64,000 nt of DNA from Lentzea waywayandensis (GCF_900115955.1 NZ_FOYL01000017.1:1-64000); one strand, 5' to 3'. Shown: positions 24,915 through 33,792, numbered from the stretch's first letter. Notes: generated from the sequence alone by a model not told the origin. Translations and numbers: made by a program.

Positions 24915-26581
24915 GCACGTCCGTGGATCCCGAACAGATGCACGGCCTCGTGGTGCTGCTCGAACGTGAACTCGACACCCTCGTTACGCCGCACGACGCC
25001 GCAGACTTTCGCGAACTGATCGCCGAGGCGTCGAAGCAGACCGGTACCGCCCGCATGCGCGCGTTGCGGCGCATCTTGTCCGACGGACGAGTCCAGCGGT
25101 GGGTACACGAGCACGCCCACCGGCCACCGTCCCGTGACATCTACAAGGCACGAGAAGGCGACCGGCCCGCACGGTTTCTGATGGCGGAGTGCCCAGCGGC
25201 CGTGCCTGTGGGCGAGACCTTCTCGCTCGATGTCAGCATCGGACCCCATTCCGGCACCGCGGAGCAGGTGCGCCCGTTCGCAGTGCCTCCCGGAGGCGCG
25301 GAGGTCGAGCTCACCGTGCAGACCAGCCCTCGCCGTGGGGTGCAACCGAGTCGAAGCAACGTGGCCAGCATGTTCGTCCCTGACGAGCAGGTGGCCGTGA
25401 CGACGAAAATCGAGCTGCTGGCCACTGCGGAGGGCAACTGCGACCTGATCATCCGGGCGTATGTCGGAGGAACGCTGGTCCAAAGCCTGTCCATCGACGT
25501 CTATGTGCGCGCTGACGGACCGGTGACCGGAACCGCCCGGCAGCAGGCCGCGATCGCCGCCTTCGTCCACGATGCGCAGGGCCTCGCGCTCGAAATCGCC
25601 ACCGACGACACCGGGTACTTCCTCCGCGTGTTCTCCGGACACGCGGAGAAACGGGAGGGCCGATGCCGTCTTGACCAGAACCTGCGCCGGCTCGTGCTCG
25701 GTGAGCTGGGAAAGCTCGCCCAGGCGAACAACGTCCGAGCCAACGCGTCCGCGCAGTTCAGGCAGACAGCGAATCTCGGCAGGAGGCTGTGGGACCACCT
25801 GGTGCCCGACGAGCTGCGCCGCGATCTTCTCGACGCACTCGGACGAACCGACACCCTCACCGTGCTGGGCGACAGCCAGGAATTCCCGTGGGAGCTCCTG
25901 TGCCCCGATGTAAACGACGACTCACCGTTCATCGTCCAGCGCATTCCGTTGATGCGGGTCGCGAGCGCCGTGTTGCCGGCAGGGCGGCTGAGTGTAGGGC
26001 GAGCGGCGTATGTCCTGCCGTCGAACCCACCCACGAACGCGGAGGCGGAACTCGCCGCCGTCCGGAACCTGCTCAAGCACCGTTCGCAGAACTTGGGCAC
26101 GTACCGGACCTACGAGCCGTTGCACAGCCTGGTGAACGACAAACGGACCTACGACCTGCTGCACATCGCCGCGCACAACGCGAAGTCAACGGACGCGTGG
26201 GACCGCATCCATCTCGCTGACCTTGGCTTCACACCCTACGACGTGAACGAGAACAAGAACCTGGCGAACACCGACCGCCCTCTGGTGTTCTTCAACGCCT
26301 GCAACACTTCCGGCAGCCCGATCGACACCCTGAAGGGTTCCTGGGCCGGCGCGTTCCTGCAGGCCGGCGCCGGAGCGTTCGTCGGCACGAACTGGGCGGT
26401 GCGCTCCAGCACAGCCAGCCGGTTCGCCGAAGCGTTCTACGAGGCCCTCATCGCCCCTGACGCCACCCTCGGCACGGCGTCTCTGGCCGCACGATCCGCA
26501 ACCAGGGACGGCCACGACCCGACGTGGCTCGCCTACGCCGTCTACGGCTCGGCACAGTCGAAACTCACCGAAAGCAGCTGA
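24911..26581 (+). CDS. CHAT protease with helical adaptor and Ig-like beta region
   Basis: The GTG at 24911 overlaps the previous stop (GTGA) and lies 5 bases after AGGGG. The 556-aa protein has three parts. Residues 1-80 form a helical bundle like effector-associated adaptor domains (LLERELDTLVTPHDAADFRE). Residues 85-205 are strand-rich with alternating hydrophobics (GETFSLDVSIGPHSGTAEQV) and suggest an immunoglobulin-like beta-sandwich. From about 210 a CHAT domain follows, with the entry motif GDSQEFPWELLCP, His422 in LLHIAAHNA and Cys464 in VFFNACNTS. The adaptor may dock onto a matching domain elsewhere in the cluster. The stop is 2 bases before the hydrolase start. Confidence 0.8.
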   Translation: MSTSVDPEQMHGLVVLLERELDTLVTPHDAADFRELIAEASKQTGTARMRALRRILSDGRVQRWVHEHAHRPPSRDIYKAREGDRPARFLMAECPAAVPVGETFSLDVSIGPHSGTAEQVRPFAVPPGGAEVELTVQTSPRRGVQPSRSNVASMFVPDEQVAVTTKIELLATAEGNCDLIIRAYVGGTLVQSLSIDVYVRADGPVTGTARQQAAIAAFVHDAQGLALEIATDDTGYFLRVFSGHAEKREGRCRLDQNLRRLVLGELGKLAQANNVRANASAQFRQTANLGRRLWDHLVPDELRRDLLDALGRTDTLTVLGDSQEFPWELLCPDVNDDSPFIVQRIPLMRVASAVLPAGRLSVGRAAYVLPSNPPTNAEAELAAVRNLLKHRSQNLGTYRTYEPLHSLVNDKRTYDLLHIAAHNAKSTDAWDRIHLADLGFTPYDVNENKNLANTDRPLVFFNACNTSGSPIDTLKGSWAGAFLQAGAGAFVGTNWAVRSSTASRFAEAFYEALIAPDATLGTASLAARSATRDGHDPTWLAYAVYGSAQSKLTESS

Positions 26582-26583
26582 GA

Positions 26584-27729
26584 ATGGCCACCCCCGTCTT
26601 CGTCCTACACGGCACATCGAACCGCACGGCGGACATCATCGAGGAGCGCGTGGCGAAGCTGTCCATCACGTGCGGAGGCAAATGGGAGCTGATCCCGGTC
26701 TACTGGGGCGACTTCGGCGCGCACGAGGAGTGGATCGAGCGCATCCTCCCGCAGCCCACTCAGCGCCGGTCCGAAGAGGTCCGCGGCGGTTACATCCCGG
26801 AAACCGACGACGATGACGTCGAGCAGTTCGCGCTCACGATCGCGCACGCGCTTGAGCCGGCGGACGACCAGCTGGACGAGCAGGAGCAGTTGCTCGCGAT
26901 CGAGGCCGGCATCAGGGCGGCGCTAGGTGGCGACGCCGCCGACGCGGTCGCGGAGGCCACGGCAGACACCTGGACCGCGGATCGGTTCTGGTTGAACCAG
27001 GTCAGCGACCCGGCGCTGCTGCGCGCGATCGGGCGGTTGCTGGCCGAGGACACCGCCGAAGCGCTCGACGAGGTGGAACTGCGAGACAGGACGCGCGTGC
27101 GCGAGATCGTGCGCCAGCGCATGCAGTCCCTTGACGAGCTGGTCGGGGACGCGCTGAAGAGCTTCGCAAGCAACGTCAACCACATGATCCGCACAAAGCT
27201 CGCTCCCGCGGTGGTACGCAACTTCGGCGACGTCATCGTTTACCAGCGGAGGTGGCGTGAGATCCACGACCGGGTGCGGGAGGTCATCGCAGCGGTCGAT
27301 CCCCTCCTCGGCACGGACTCGACCCACCGAGTACACCTCATCGGCCACAGTCTCGGCGCCACCATCGCACTCGACCTCGCCACCGGCGCCATGGCCCCGG
27401 AATCGCCCCCGTTGTGGACGGCCTCCGTCATCACGTTCGGCTCGCCGTGGCCGCTCTTCCAACTCTGTGACCCGCGGCGTCCGGCACTCGCGGCGATCGG
27501 CGGCGACGAAGTCGTGCGTCTTCCTGAAACCCTGAACCGCTGGACGAACCTCTGGGAGCCTTCCGATCCGCTGTCGTTCCTCGCCGCGAACGTCTTCCGG
27601 ATGCACGACGGCACCCCACCGATGGACGTCGAGGTACCGCACAGGTACACAAAAGGAGCCAACACCCACTCGATCTACTGGGATGCGGCCGAACTGGTCA
27701 CGGCAATGGACCGCTTGTTCACCACCTGA
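26584..27729 (+). CDS. Alpha/beta-hydrolase, possible lipase-type effector
   Basis: This 381-aa protein begins MATPVFVLHGTSNR, the first strand and oxyanion loop of an alpha/beta-hydrolase. The nucleophile elbow is HLIGHSLGATIAL with Ser256, and a histidine near the C-terminus (GANTHSIYWD) can complete the triad. Between strand 1 and the elbow lies an inserted, acidic, helical region of about 150 residues. No signal peptide is present. It is the last gene of the plus-strand arm, immediately after two CHAT proteases, so it may be the effector they activate. Substrate unknown: lipid, ester or small metabolite are all possible. Confidence 0.7.
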   Translation: MATPVFVLHGTSNRTADIIEERVAKLSITCGGKWELIPVYWGDFGAHEEWIERILPQPTQRRSEEVRGGYIPETDDDDVEQFALTIAHALEPADDQLDEQEQLLAIEAGIRAALGGDAADAVAEATADTWTADRFWLNQVSDPALLRAIGRLLAEDTAEALDEVELRDRTRVREIVRQRMQSLDELVGDALKSFASNVNHMIRTKLAPAVVRNFGDVIVYQRRWREIHDRVREVIAAVDPLLGTDSTHRVHLIGHSLGATIALDLATGAMAPESPPLWTASVITFGSPWPLFQLCDPRRPALAAIGGDEVVRLPETLNRWTNLWEPSDPLSFLAANVFRMHDGTPPMDVEVPHRYTKGANTHSIYWDAAELVTAMDRLFTT

Positions 27730-27734
27730 CTGCC

Positions 27735-28076
27735 TGTGGGGGTGCCAAACACGGCTTGATAGGCGTGACCTGCTCATCAAGCCGCCGCGCACTCTGTGCG
27801 TGCTGAAAATTACGTCCGCACAAGTCAAGCGGCATGCCGATTACTCGTGACGGACTCCACCGAGACGGTCCCGTCGAAGTATCGCGAGGCGTTCGATCCG
27901 GTCAAGTCCAAGGGGCTGGTGCCTGGCACGCAAGGGTGCTGCGGCAGCGAGCAATCGGTGGTGCGGTGCTCGTTGTAGTGCCGCTCGTACTCACGCAACG
28001 CCTGGCGCAGATGGGCCCGGTTCCAGATCAGCGCGCGGTCGAACACGTCGCCGCGAAAGTTCTTGCTCCAGTCCAT
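27735..28076 (-). mobile_element. Transposase C-terminal remnant with IS end
   Basis: The minus strand from 28076 reads MDWSKNFRGDVFDRALIWNR then AHLRQALREYERHYNEHR, the C-terminal part of an integrase-core (DDE) transposase, then runs on in degenerate sequence. TGTGGGGGTGCCA at 27735 is nearly the terminal repeat of the complete element at 43070. The catalytic domain is gone. The strand and position suggest the element once sat against the end of the hydrolase gene. A diverged copy of this fragment is at 34866-35170. Confidence 0.65.
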
Positions 28077-28177
28077 ACAGATCAGCCCGAAAGATTGATT
28101 AGTGTCGACTGGCCCTCTATACTAAGTTCGAGCTATCCAATAGCGCATGAACACACGAACTGCGCACGCTTGCTACA

Positions 28178-28201
28178 CGTGGGGGGTCAAGTCCCCCCAC
28201 G
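28178..28201. other. Perfect hairpin upstream of the terminator
   Basis: CGTGGGGGG and CCCCCCACG pair perfectly over 9 bases around the loop TCAAGT. In the other copy (near 35267-35280) the same position is degraded (TGGGGACTCAAGTCTCCCTC) but still pairs in part, so pairing has been kept despite sequence change. It sits 10 bases before a second, longer hairpin. It could be a transcription signal or a recombination/folding site of the mobile element. Confidence 0.5.
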
Positions 28202-28211
28202 GACATTCTCT

Positions 28212-28245
28212 TACCCCACGGGATTCACCAGAATCCCGTGGGGTA
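28212..28245. terminator. 15-bp perfect palindrome after the recombinase stop
   Basis: TACCCCACGGGATTC and GAATCCCGTGGGGTA form a perfect 15-bp stem around a 4-base ACCA loop. It starts 2 bases beyond the recombinase stop codon (28248-28250), on the side where transcription leaves that gene. The symmetry means it can stop transcripts from both sides. The copy at 35289-35322 keeps the outer 11 pairs. Confidence 0.7.
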
Positions 28246-28247
28246 AT

Positions 28248-29708
28248 TCATATTTCGACCACTTTCACGTCAGCGCGCCAATCCAACGCGAGCGCCGGCT
28301 GAACTGGACGACGAGCAGGTTCCATGGTTTTCAGCATTAGCGGTGCGGGTCGAATTTCAAGACGGTGGTCGTCATAGTGAATCTGCAGGCGTTGCTCGCG
28401 GACTTGATCGACTAACTCCTCGCCCACACCTTCCTCTACGGGCCCAGCGGTCCGCGCCAGTAGATGTGACAGCGCCTCGAGCAGATGGTCTTCTCGGACG
28501 TAGAGGTTCCGTGGTTCGCCGTCGGAACGTCGCTTGGCGCTGGTGAATCCATGCCTGCATCGATAGCCCGCTCGCCCGTGAACCCAGTGCCCGTCCATCC
28601 GACGGCTACACAGCCCGCACACGACGAGCCCCGCCAGCAGGTAGCGCCGTACCTCGCCGTCCTTTGCAGGCTGCGCCACCCTTAAGCCCTGAACGGCGAC
28701 GAACGTCTCGTCATCCACGAGTGGTTCGTGCACGATCCGTTCGGAGACCTCCCACTCACTGACCGGATTCCACCGCAGCACACCTGAACCGCGGCCGCCG
28801 GGACGGCCTCCAGGCCCGTGACCCGTTGTGCTGCTCCGGTTCCACACCTGCCGGCCGGTGTAGCGCGGATTCTCCAGAATCATCGCCACCGTCCGCACGA
28901 TCCACCGCTCCCCCGACCTATGCGCATTCCGCCCAGGATCCGCACCCGACGGACACACCACCCCACGCTCATTCAGTTCACGCGCCAACGACGCCACTGT
29001 CCGCCCGCGCGCACGCTCGGCGAACACCCACCGCACCCACGGCGCCGTCACCGGATCCGGCGCCAACACCTGCACCCGCCGACCCCACCGCCCATGCACC
29101 GGATTCGGATGCCGACCACCATCAACAAGCGGATACCCATACGGCGGACGACCACCCAGAAACCGACCCTGCAACCGCGTCTGAGACCGCATCGCCGCCA
29201 ACACCCGCTGCCGAGCCCGCGCCACCTCACGCTGCGCCTGCGCACCCAGCAACACCATCAGAGCCTCGTGCACAGGGCTGCCGAGTTCCACTGGGCCGCC
29301 GGCTTCCGGCAGCCATACCTCGACGCCCAGTAAGTTCAGCCGAGCCACGACCTGCCGAAACTGATCACCGTGAAACGCACGCTCGTACTCACCGACTACC
29401 ACTGCGTCAAAGTCGCGATCAGGGCCCGCGGCAGCCGCCAGCAACGCCGCCGCCTCCGGACGATCCAGCCACGACCACCGCCGCGACACACCCACATCAA
29501 AGAACTCCGCGACAACCGAGCCGACACCCTCGATCAACTCATCCGACACGGCGCGCTGCCACGCCCGCGACGTCTGCACATCCTGAAACGTGCTCGTCGA
29601 CACCCGCCCGTAAAACGCAAAGCGCAGACCAGGCACCTCAGACGGCGCCACTGGACGACGACGTCCCGTCAACGCGGCAACCAGTTCGGCGTTCGTCAAC
29701 GTGGCCAC
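28248..29708 (-). CDS. Large serine recombinase (site-specific integrase), intact
   Basis: This 486-aa protein starts at a GTG at 29708, preceded by GAGGGAG. Domain order is resolvase catalytic domain (about 25-170; FAFYGRVSTSTFQDVQ holds the conserved Arg and nucleophilic Ser), recombinase domain (about 180-330), zinc ribbon with two CxxC-type pairs (VVCGLCSRRMDGHW and GYRCRHG), and a helical C-terminal part (DHLLEALSHLLARTAG). This is the plan of phage-type and ICE-type serine integrases, though it is shorter than phiC31 integrase. It cuts both strands at att sites and rejoins them after rotation. Truncated relatives lie at 375 and 35325 in the same orientation. It probably moved this island; the flanking DNA has not been resolved into att core sites. 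Confidence 0.85.
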   Translation of the reverse strand: MATLTNAELVAALTGRRRPVAPSEVPGLRFAFYGRVSTSTFQDVQTSRAWQRAVSDELIEGVGSVVAEFFDVGVSRRWSWLDRPEAAALLAAAAGPDRDFDAVVVGEYERAFHGDQFRQVVARLNLLGVEVWLPEAGGPVELGSPVHEALMVLLGAQAQREVARARQRVLAAMRSQTRLQGRFLGGRPPYGYPLVDGGRHPNPVHGRWGRRVQVLAPDPVTAPWVRWVFAERARGRTVASLARELNERGVVCPSGADPGRNAHRSGERWIVRTVAMILENPRYTGRQVWNRSSTTGHGPGGRPGGRGSGVLRWNPVSEWEVSERIVHEPLVDDETFVAVQGLRVAQPAKDGEVRRYLLAGLVVCGLCSRRMDGHWVHGRAGYRCRHGFTSAKRRSDGEPRNLYVREDHLLEALSHLLARTAGPVEEGVGEELVDQVREQRLQIHYDDHRLEIRPAPLMLKTMEPARRPVQPALALDWRADVKVVEI

Positions 29709-29844
29709 AGTCAGCTCCCTCGGTCAAAACCGAGACCCAGCTGCCAAAGGCATCGTGACGACGTCCTGTCCATCTCCACCCGAACAGACCAAGAGCGAGC
29801 CGTACCAACCTCGGGCCAGCTCCCCATTACGGCAGCCAACTCTG

Positions 29845-30160
29845 ATGTCATCTAACGGTGCAGCAGACCCAAAAGCCGTCACACTGACGGCGTTGGCACA
29901 CCTTCGCCTCGCCACCGGTGACCCGCTACGCGCCATCGACTCCGCGAACTCCGCGTTGATGATCCACCAGCCCGCGAACAACGTGCTCTACACCGTCAAA
30001 ACCCAGCTAACCCTCGCGAAGGCCTACCTGGCGATCACTCGCTTCACCGAATGAAACCACTACGCAACCAGCGCGCTCGATCTCGCACGCAGGGCCAACA
30101 ACACGGCAACAGCCTTGGCTCGCCGCACGCTTCGACAGTCGCACGACTGCTGGACGCGGA
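29845..30160 (+). pseudogene. Decayed TPR-containing regulator tail
   Basis: The frame reads KAVTLTALAHLRLATGDPLR, then SANSALMIHQPANNVLY and LTLAKAYLAITRFTE, a TPR pattern like the C-terminal half of HTH-TPR transcription regulators. A TGA follows, but the same frame continues with NHYATSALDLARRANNTATA, clearly the next repeat. The stop is therefore a nonsense mutation in a gene that had already lost its N-terminal DNA-binding half. The frame meets a minus-strand HTH remnant at about 30165. Confidence 0.55.
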
Positions 30161-30163
30161 CTA

Positions 30164-30373
30164 GTGGCGGCGTCGCGGTTCAAACCCCGCGCACGCCCGG
30201 TCCCATGCAGCCAGGTCACTGGCAGTCGACCGGGACAAGACCGGCTGGCGCCCGGTGTGCGCCGGCAGCCTCGCCGCGTTCGTCAAGTCCCGCAGCGACA
30301 GTTTCTTCTCGCTGCGGAGCTGGCCGAGCGCGCCAGCCAGCTGGTCCAGGGTGTTGACGTCCGCCGGATCCAT
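30164..30373 (-). pseudogene. Truncated N-terminal HTH region, paralogue of the gene at 30964
   Basis: From an ATG at 30373 the minus strand reads MDPADVNTLDQLAGALGQLR, then EKKLSLRDLTNAARLPAHTG and STASDL, closely matching the first 57 residues of the 876-aa protein to its right (MDPSDISTLEQLACALDQLR). The match breaks off after the DL of STASDL, where the intact protein continues into its NTPase part. This is an HTH-like head left by a deletion. Confidence 0.65.
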
Positions 30374-30617
30374 GCTCGTCCTCTCTGCCCTGCCAAGCTG
30401 TCCGGCGAAGCTCACCGAACAGCTTCCGGACGCCGTACTAACGGCCCTCTCCAGCGCTTCGCTTCCAGGTGACAAGCCGTTGCACCGATCTGCCGAGCGG
30501 TAGCTGTCCGGACGCGTACGGAGCCCATGCCGGACAGCGCCTAGGGCTGATCAGCTACATGCGGCGAGCACGGATCGGCCTGGCTCGCGTCCCACTTTGG
30601 AGAACAGGAACACGATC

Positions 30618-30818
30618 ATGTGGACGCCGTTGATCACGCTGATTTCGCTGGTGTTGATAAGCACGGCCGCCGTTGCGGCGGCGGTAGCGCTCGCGACTAC
30701 CGATCGCGAGCGCTCCGAACGTGCAGTGGCACTACTCAAGATCGTTCTGGGCGCGATCCTCGGTGGCGGCGGGGTGCTCGCCGCAGCGACCCGCCTGCAC
30801 CAGGCCGGGCTGTTGTGA
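30618..30818 (+). CDS. Small membrane protein (66 aa)
   Basis: The ATG at 30618 lies 8 bases after AGGA. The protein has two hydrophobic segments, TPLITLISLVLISTAAVAAA and IVLGAILGGGGVLAAATRL, separated by a charged loop (TTDRERSERAVALL). This gives a two-pass hairpin. No family is recognised. A TTG start at 30597 would add seven residues. It is divergent from the truncated HTH gene and convergent with the HTH-NTPase gene, so it stands alone. Confidence 0.5.
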   Translation: MWTPLITLISLVLISTAAVAAAVALATTDRERSERAVALLKIVLGAILGGGGVLAAATRLHQAGLL

Positions 30819-30963
30819 CCCCGACGACGTGGATACGCACCTCCGCCTTTGTGGCCAGCGATGTCAACAAAGGCGCCTTATAGAACATTCGACTCTCTAC
30901 TTTCCGAATCCAGAACGAGCCCTTGCAGGCTAGGAGTTGCGGATGGCCGCCAGTGCATTTTGT

Positions 30964-33594
30964 CTAGTCGGCCAGGTCGGAGCGTCGGCGTAGCGTGGTG
31001 GCTTCCAGTTCCAGCCAATTGAGTCGAACTTGCACTGGTCGTCGTGCGGCGCTGCGTGACAAGCGTGCCTGCGCGAGACGCAGAGCCTGTACCGCTCCTT
31101 TGGTTCCGGCCGTCACCTCCCGTCCCAACTCCGCATGCAGTCCTTGACTGGCTAGCAAATTTGACAGTTGGCTGGCGGCGTATATATCGCCCCGATCAGC
31201 GCGGCTGCGTAGCCATTGGATTGCGTCCTCAACCTGCCCCTTGTCGGTCATTAGGTCCACCATTTTGCTGGCGGCGTATATATCGCCTTTGTCAGCGCGG
31301 GTGCGCAGCTCTTGCACCTGCTCTTGCTTCGCCAGCACGTACGCCAAGTGGAAGGCCGCGACCTTGCCGTCGTTGTCGGCGCGGGTGCGCAGGAACTGAG
31401 CTGCGTCATCGAACTGGCCCAGGTTAATGAGCAGCGTCGCCAAGCAGTTGGCGGCGTCTTCGTCCCCGCTGTCGGCGCGGATACGTAGCTCCTGCACCTG
31501 GCCCTGCTCCCGCAGCAGGTCCGCCAGCCGAGCGGCGGCCTGCTTGTCGCCGTTGTCGGCGCGGGTGCGTAGTTCCTGCACCTGGCCCTGCTCCTGCAGC
31601 AGGTAAGCCACCTTGTGCGCGATATTGTTGCCTGTATGGGTGCGCAGGATCTGGAGTGCGTCGTCGACCTGCTCCTGCTCGAACAGCGAGCTCGCCAGGC
31701 GGTAGGCGGCGTGCTCGTCGCCGCTGTCGGCGCGGATACGTAGATCCTGCACTTGGCCCTGCTCCCGCAGCAGGTCCGCCAGCCGAGCGGCGGCGTGCTC
31801 GTCGCCGTTGTCGGCACGGGTGCGTAGCTCCTGCGCGTTCTCGTGCTCAAACAGCAGGTTGGCCAGTCGGAATGCGGCGTTTTCGTCGCCGTTGTCAGCG
31901 CGAGTGCGCAGAATCTGCAATGCGTCGCCGACCTGCCCCGCCCCTGTCAGCAGCTCGACCAATCGCTCGGCGGTGTATCCGTCACTGTCGGCGTGAACGC
32001 GCAGCACTTGAACTGCGTCGTCAATCTCCTCGCGATCGGCCAACAGGTCCGCCAGCACCCAGGTGACGTAAGTGTCCCTGTCAGCGTGAGGGCGTAGCAC
32101 TCGAACTGCGCCGTCCACGTCTCCGATGTCGGTCTTTAGCTGTGCCAACTCGACTGCGGCGTTCCGGTCGCCTCTGCCGATGAGGTTCTCAAGCAGGGCG
32201 ACGGATTCGTGCTCTCGGCCGCGGCGTTGGGCGTTATCTGCTAGCCGTTTGGTGTCGTCGGGATGGTGGTGGTGAACCAGGGCGTGCCAAGCGGCGTCAG
32301 GTAGGGGTTCGACGCGTCGGACGCGTAGGGCGTGCTGATGCAGGTAGTCGGCTACTCGGAATCCAGCGGTACATCCCATGCCAGCAGACACTGGCGCCAG
32401 GGCGGCGGTGGCGCCGCGCAGAAGCGTTGTGGCGTCCTCCAGAGCGGCGTCGAGCCAGTCAGAGGGTGCTGTGGCGATCTGCCGGTCGTTGAGGTAGCCG
32501 GGTACGGCAACGGCGAGGTAATCGCGGGTCAGGGGTGCGTGGGCACCGACGCGGCGGGCGTCAAGTGCGGCGGTGATGACGGCGTGGGAGTAGGCGGGAG
32601 CATGTTCCCAATGGCGGATCAGCTCAGGGCCGGCTGCCATCACCTGCGTGAAACCGGCGTCCGGCGTGTCGAGCGCGACTCGAATCCTACGGTCGGTATC
32701 GGCGAGTTCCTCCGCTCGGCGGAGCTCGTCGGCGCTGAACACATCAGAGACGTGCAGCATGTCGGCGAGGTCAAGCAGTCGCCGGTCATTGGCGTAGGGG
32801 TCCGGCTGACCTAGTGCTGGCAGTGCCGTGCGCTTGCGGTACTCGTCGGGCCAGCATGTCGCCACCAGAACCGTGCCTGCTTCCAGCAGTCCGCGGATCT
32901 GCCCCGCAGGCACGCCGACAGGGTGGTCGAGGTAGTCCTGCAGCTCGTCTAGCCAGACGACGATCCGATCCGTTGACTGGGAGGAAAGTTCCCGCAGTTC
33001 AGCGGCATTCGCTGGATGCAGTAGCCATCTGTCCGGTAGCACCGTCCGTACTGCCTCGAACAGCGCACGGGACTTTCCGGCAGAGGACTCCCCGACGAGC
33101 AACAAGAAGCCGCCCAGCCGGGAGGCAGCCATAAGCCTGGCGCGCACATCGGTGTCGAGATCGCGCTGCACATACAGGGGCAGCTCGTCCCCGCGATCGC
33201 GCTCCGTCCGGTCCCGTCCTTTGGTTTGCTCGACCTGGATCGCTGCATGCACTCCGAGCAGCCGCGGCCGCGCATCCCGAACCCGCACCGCACCCGGCAA
33301 GCACCGCTGGTGCTGGTGGACGACCCGCTCGAGCGCCAGGAGCCACGGGCGCTGCGCGTCCCCGTGAACTCCACACGCACCCAGAAACGACGTCATCGTC
33401 TCCACCTCGGGCACCGACTTGCCTTTCAGTAGGTCCCCGGCCGTCGAGTGCGGCAGGGCTGGCCGCCGTCCTTGGTTCTCCGGCAGCTTCGCCGCAGCGC
33501 TCGATAGCCCCCTCAGAGACAGCGCTAGGTCGCGGCGAAGCTGATCAAGCGCGCAGGCCAGCTGTTCCAGCGTGCTGATGTCCGACGGATCCAT
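30964..33594 (-). CDS. HTH - P-loop NTPase - helical-repeat protein
   Basis: The ATG at 33594 follows GAGGAG by 6 bases; an upstream in-frame start at 33636 has none. The 876-aa protein starts with a helix-turn-helix-like region seen in actinobacterial XRE proteins (STAGDLLKGKSVPEVETMTS, ending at a conserved ACG). Then come Walker A LLVGESSAGKSRAL at about 165-178 and Walker B RIVVWLDELQDYL at about 210-222. From about 470 to 830 it is built from short helical units with the core LRTRADNGDEHAAARLADLL repeated about ten times. Two stretches of more than 70 bases (about 31460 and 31707) are nearly identical, so the repeats are recently copied. It probably senses a ligand through the repeats and controls an NTPase switch; DNA binding is inferred. 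Confidence 0.7.
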   Translation of the reverse strand: MDPSDISTLEQLACALDQLRRDLALSLRGLSSAAAKLPENQGRRPALPHSTAGDLLKGKSVPEVETMTSFLGACGVHGDAQRPWLLALERVVHQHQRCLPGAVRVRDARPRLLGVHAAIQVEQTKGRDRTERDRGDELPLYVQRDLDTDVRARLMAASRLGGFLLLVGESSAGKSRALFEAVRTVLPDRWLLHPANAAELRELSSQSTDRIVVWLDELQDYLDHPVGVPAGQIRGLLEAGTVLVATCWPDEYRKRTALPALGQPDPYANDRRLLDLADMLHVSDVFSADELRRAEELADTDRRIRVALDTPDAGFTQVMAAGPELIRHWEHAPAYSHAVITAALDARRVGAHAPLTRDYLAVAVPGYLNDRQIATAPSDWLDAALEDATTLLRGATAALAPVSAGMGCTAGFRVADYLHQHALRVRRVEPLPDAAWHALVHHHHPDDTKRLADNAQRRGREHESVALLENLIGRGDRNAAVELAQLKTDIGDVDGAVRVLRPHADRDTYVTWVLADLLADREEIDDAVQVLRVHADSDGYTAERLVELLTGAGQVGDALQILRTRADNGDENAAFRLANLLFEHENAQELRTRADNGDEHAAARLADLLREQGQVQDLRIRADSGDEHAAYRLASSLFEQEQVDDALQILRTHTGNNIAHKVAYLLQEQGQVQELRTRADNGDKQAAARLADLLREQGQVQELRIRADSGDEDAANCLATLLINLGQFDDAAQFLRTRADNDGKVAAFHLAYVLAKQEQVQELRTRADKGDIYAASKMVDLMTDKGQVEDAIQWLRSRADRGDIYAASQLSNLLASQGLHAELGREVTAGTKGAVQALRLAQARLSRSAARRPVQVRLNWLELEATTLRRRSDLAD

Positions 33595-33792
33595 GCCGCT
33601 CCTCGTTGTCCTGCCGAGCGGTCCTACGAAGTTCACCCGACACTGCCTGACACCGTATCGACGAACCAGTCTTGTACGTAGTTCCGAGCGCCATCAGTTA
33701 CCGCGATTCCAACTAGACCAAGGTGACCAATGCGGTGTCCCTTCAGAGCGCGGTTCGAAACCGAAGAAATCGAGTCGCATGGTGGTGATGGG

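Larger units (their letters stand above)
27795..28500. repeat. Direct repeat, left copy (transposase tail, hairpins, recombinase tail)
   Basis: This stretch matches 34866-35580 in the same order and orientation: a degenerate transposase tail, about 170 bases of non-coding sequence that is about 90 per cent the same by eye, and the last 85 codons of the serine recombinase. The best-kept part begins CAGATCAGCCCGAAAGATTG (about 28078) and runs to the recombinase stop. Two such copies in direct orientation, about 7.1 kb apart, mark the traces of one element inserted twice or of a duplication. Confidence 0.75.

Noticed and set aside
31300-32000. CRISPR-like direct repeats
   Set aside because: The repeats are unequal in spacing and lie in frame inside a protein gene, coding for helical repeats. 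There are no unique spacers and no cas genes nearby.
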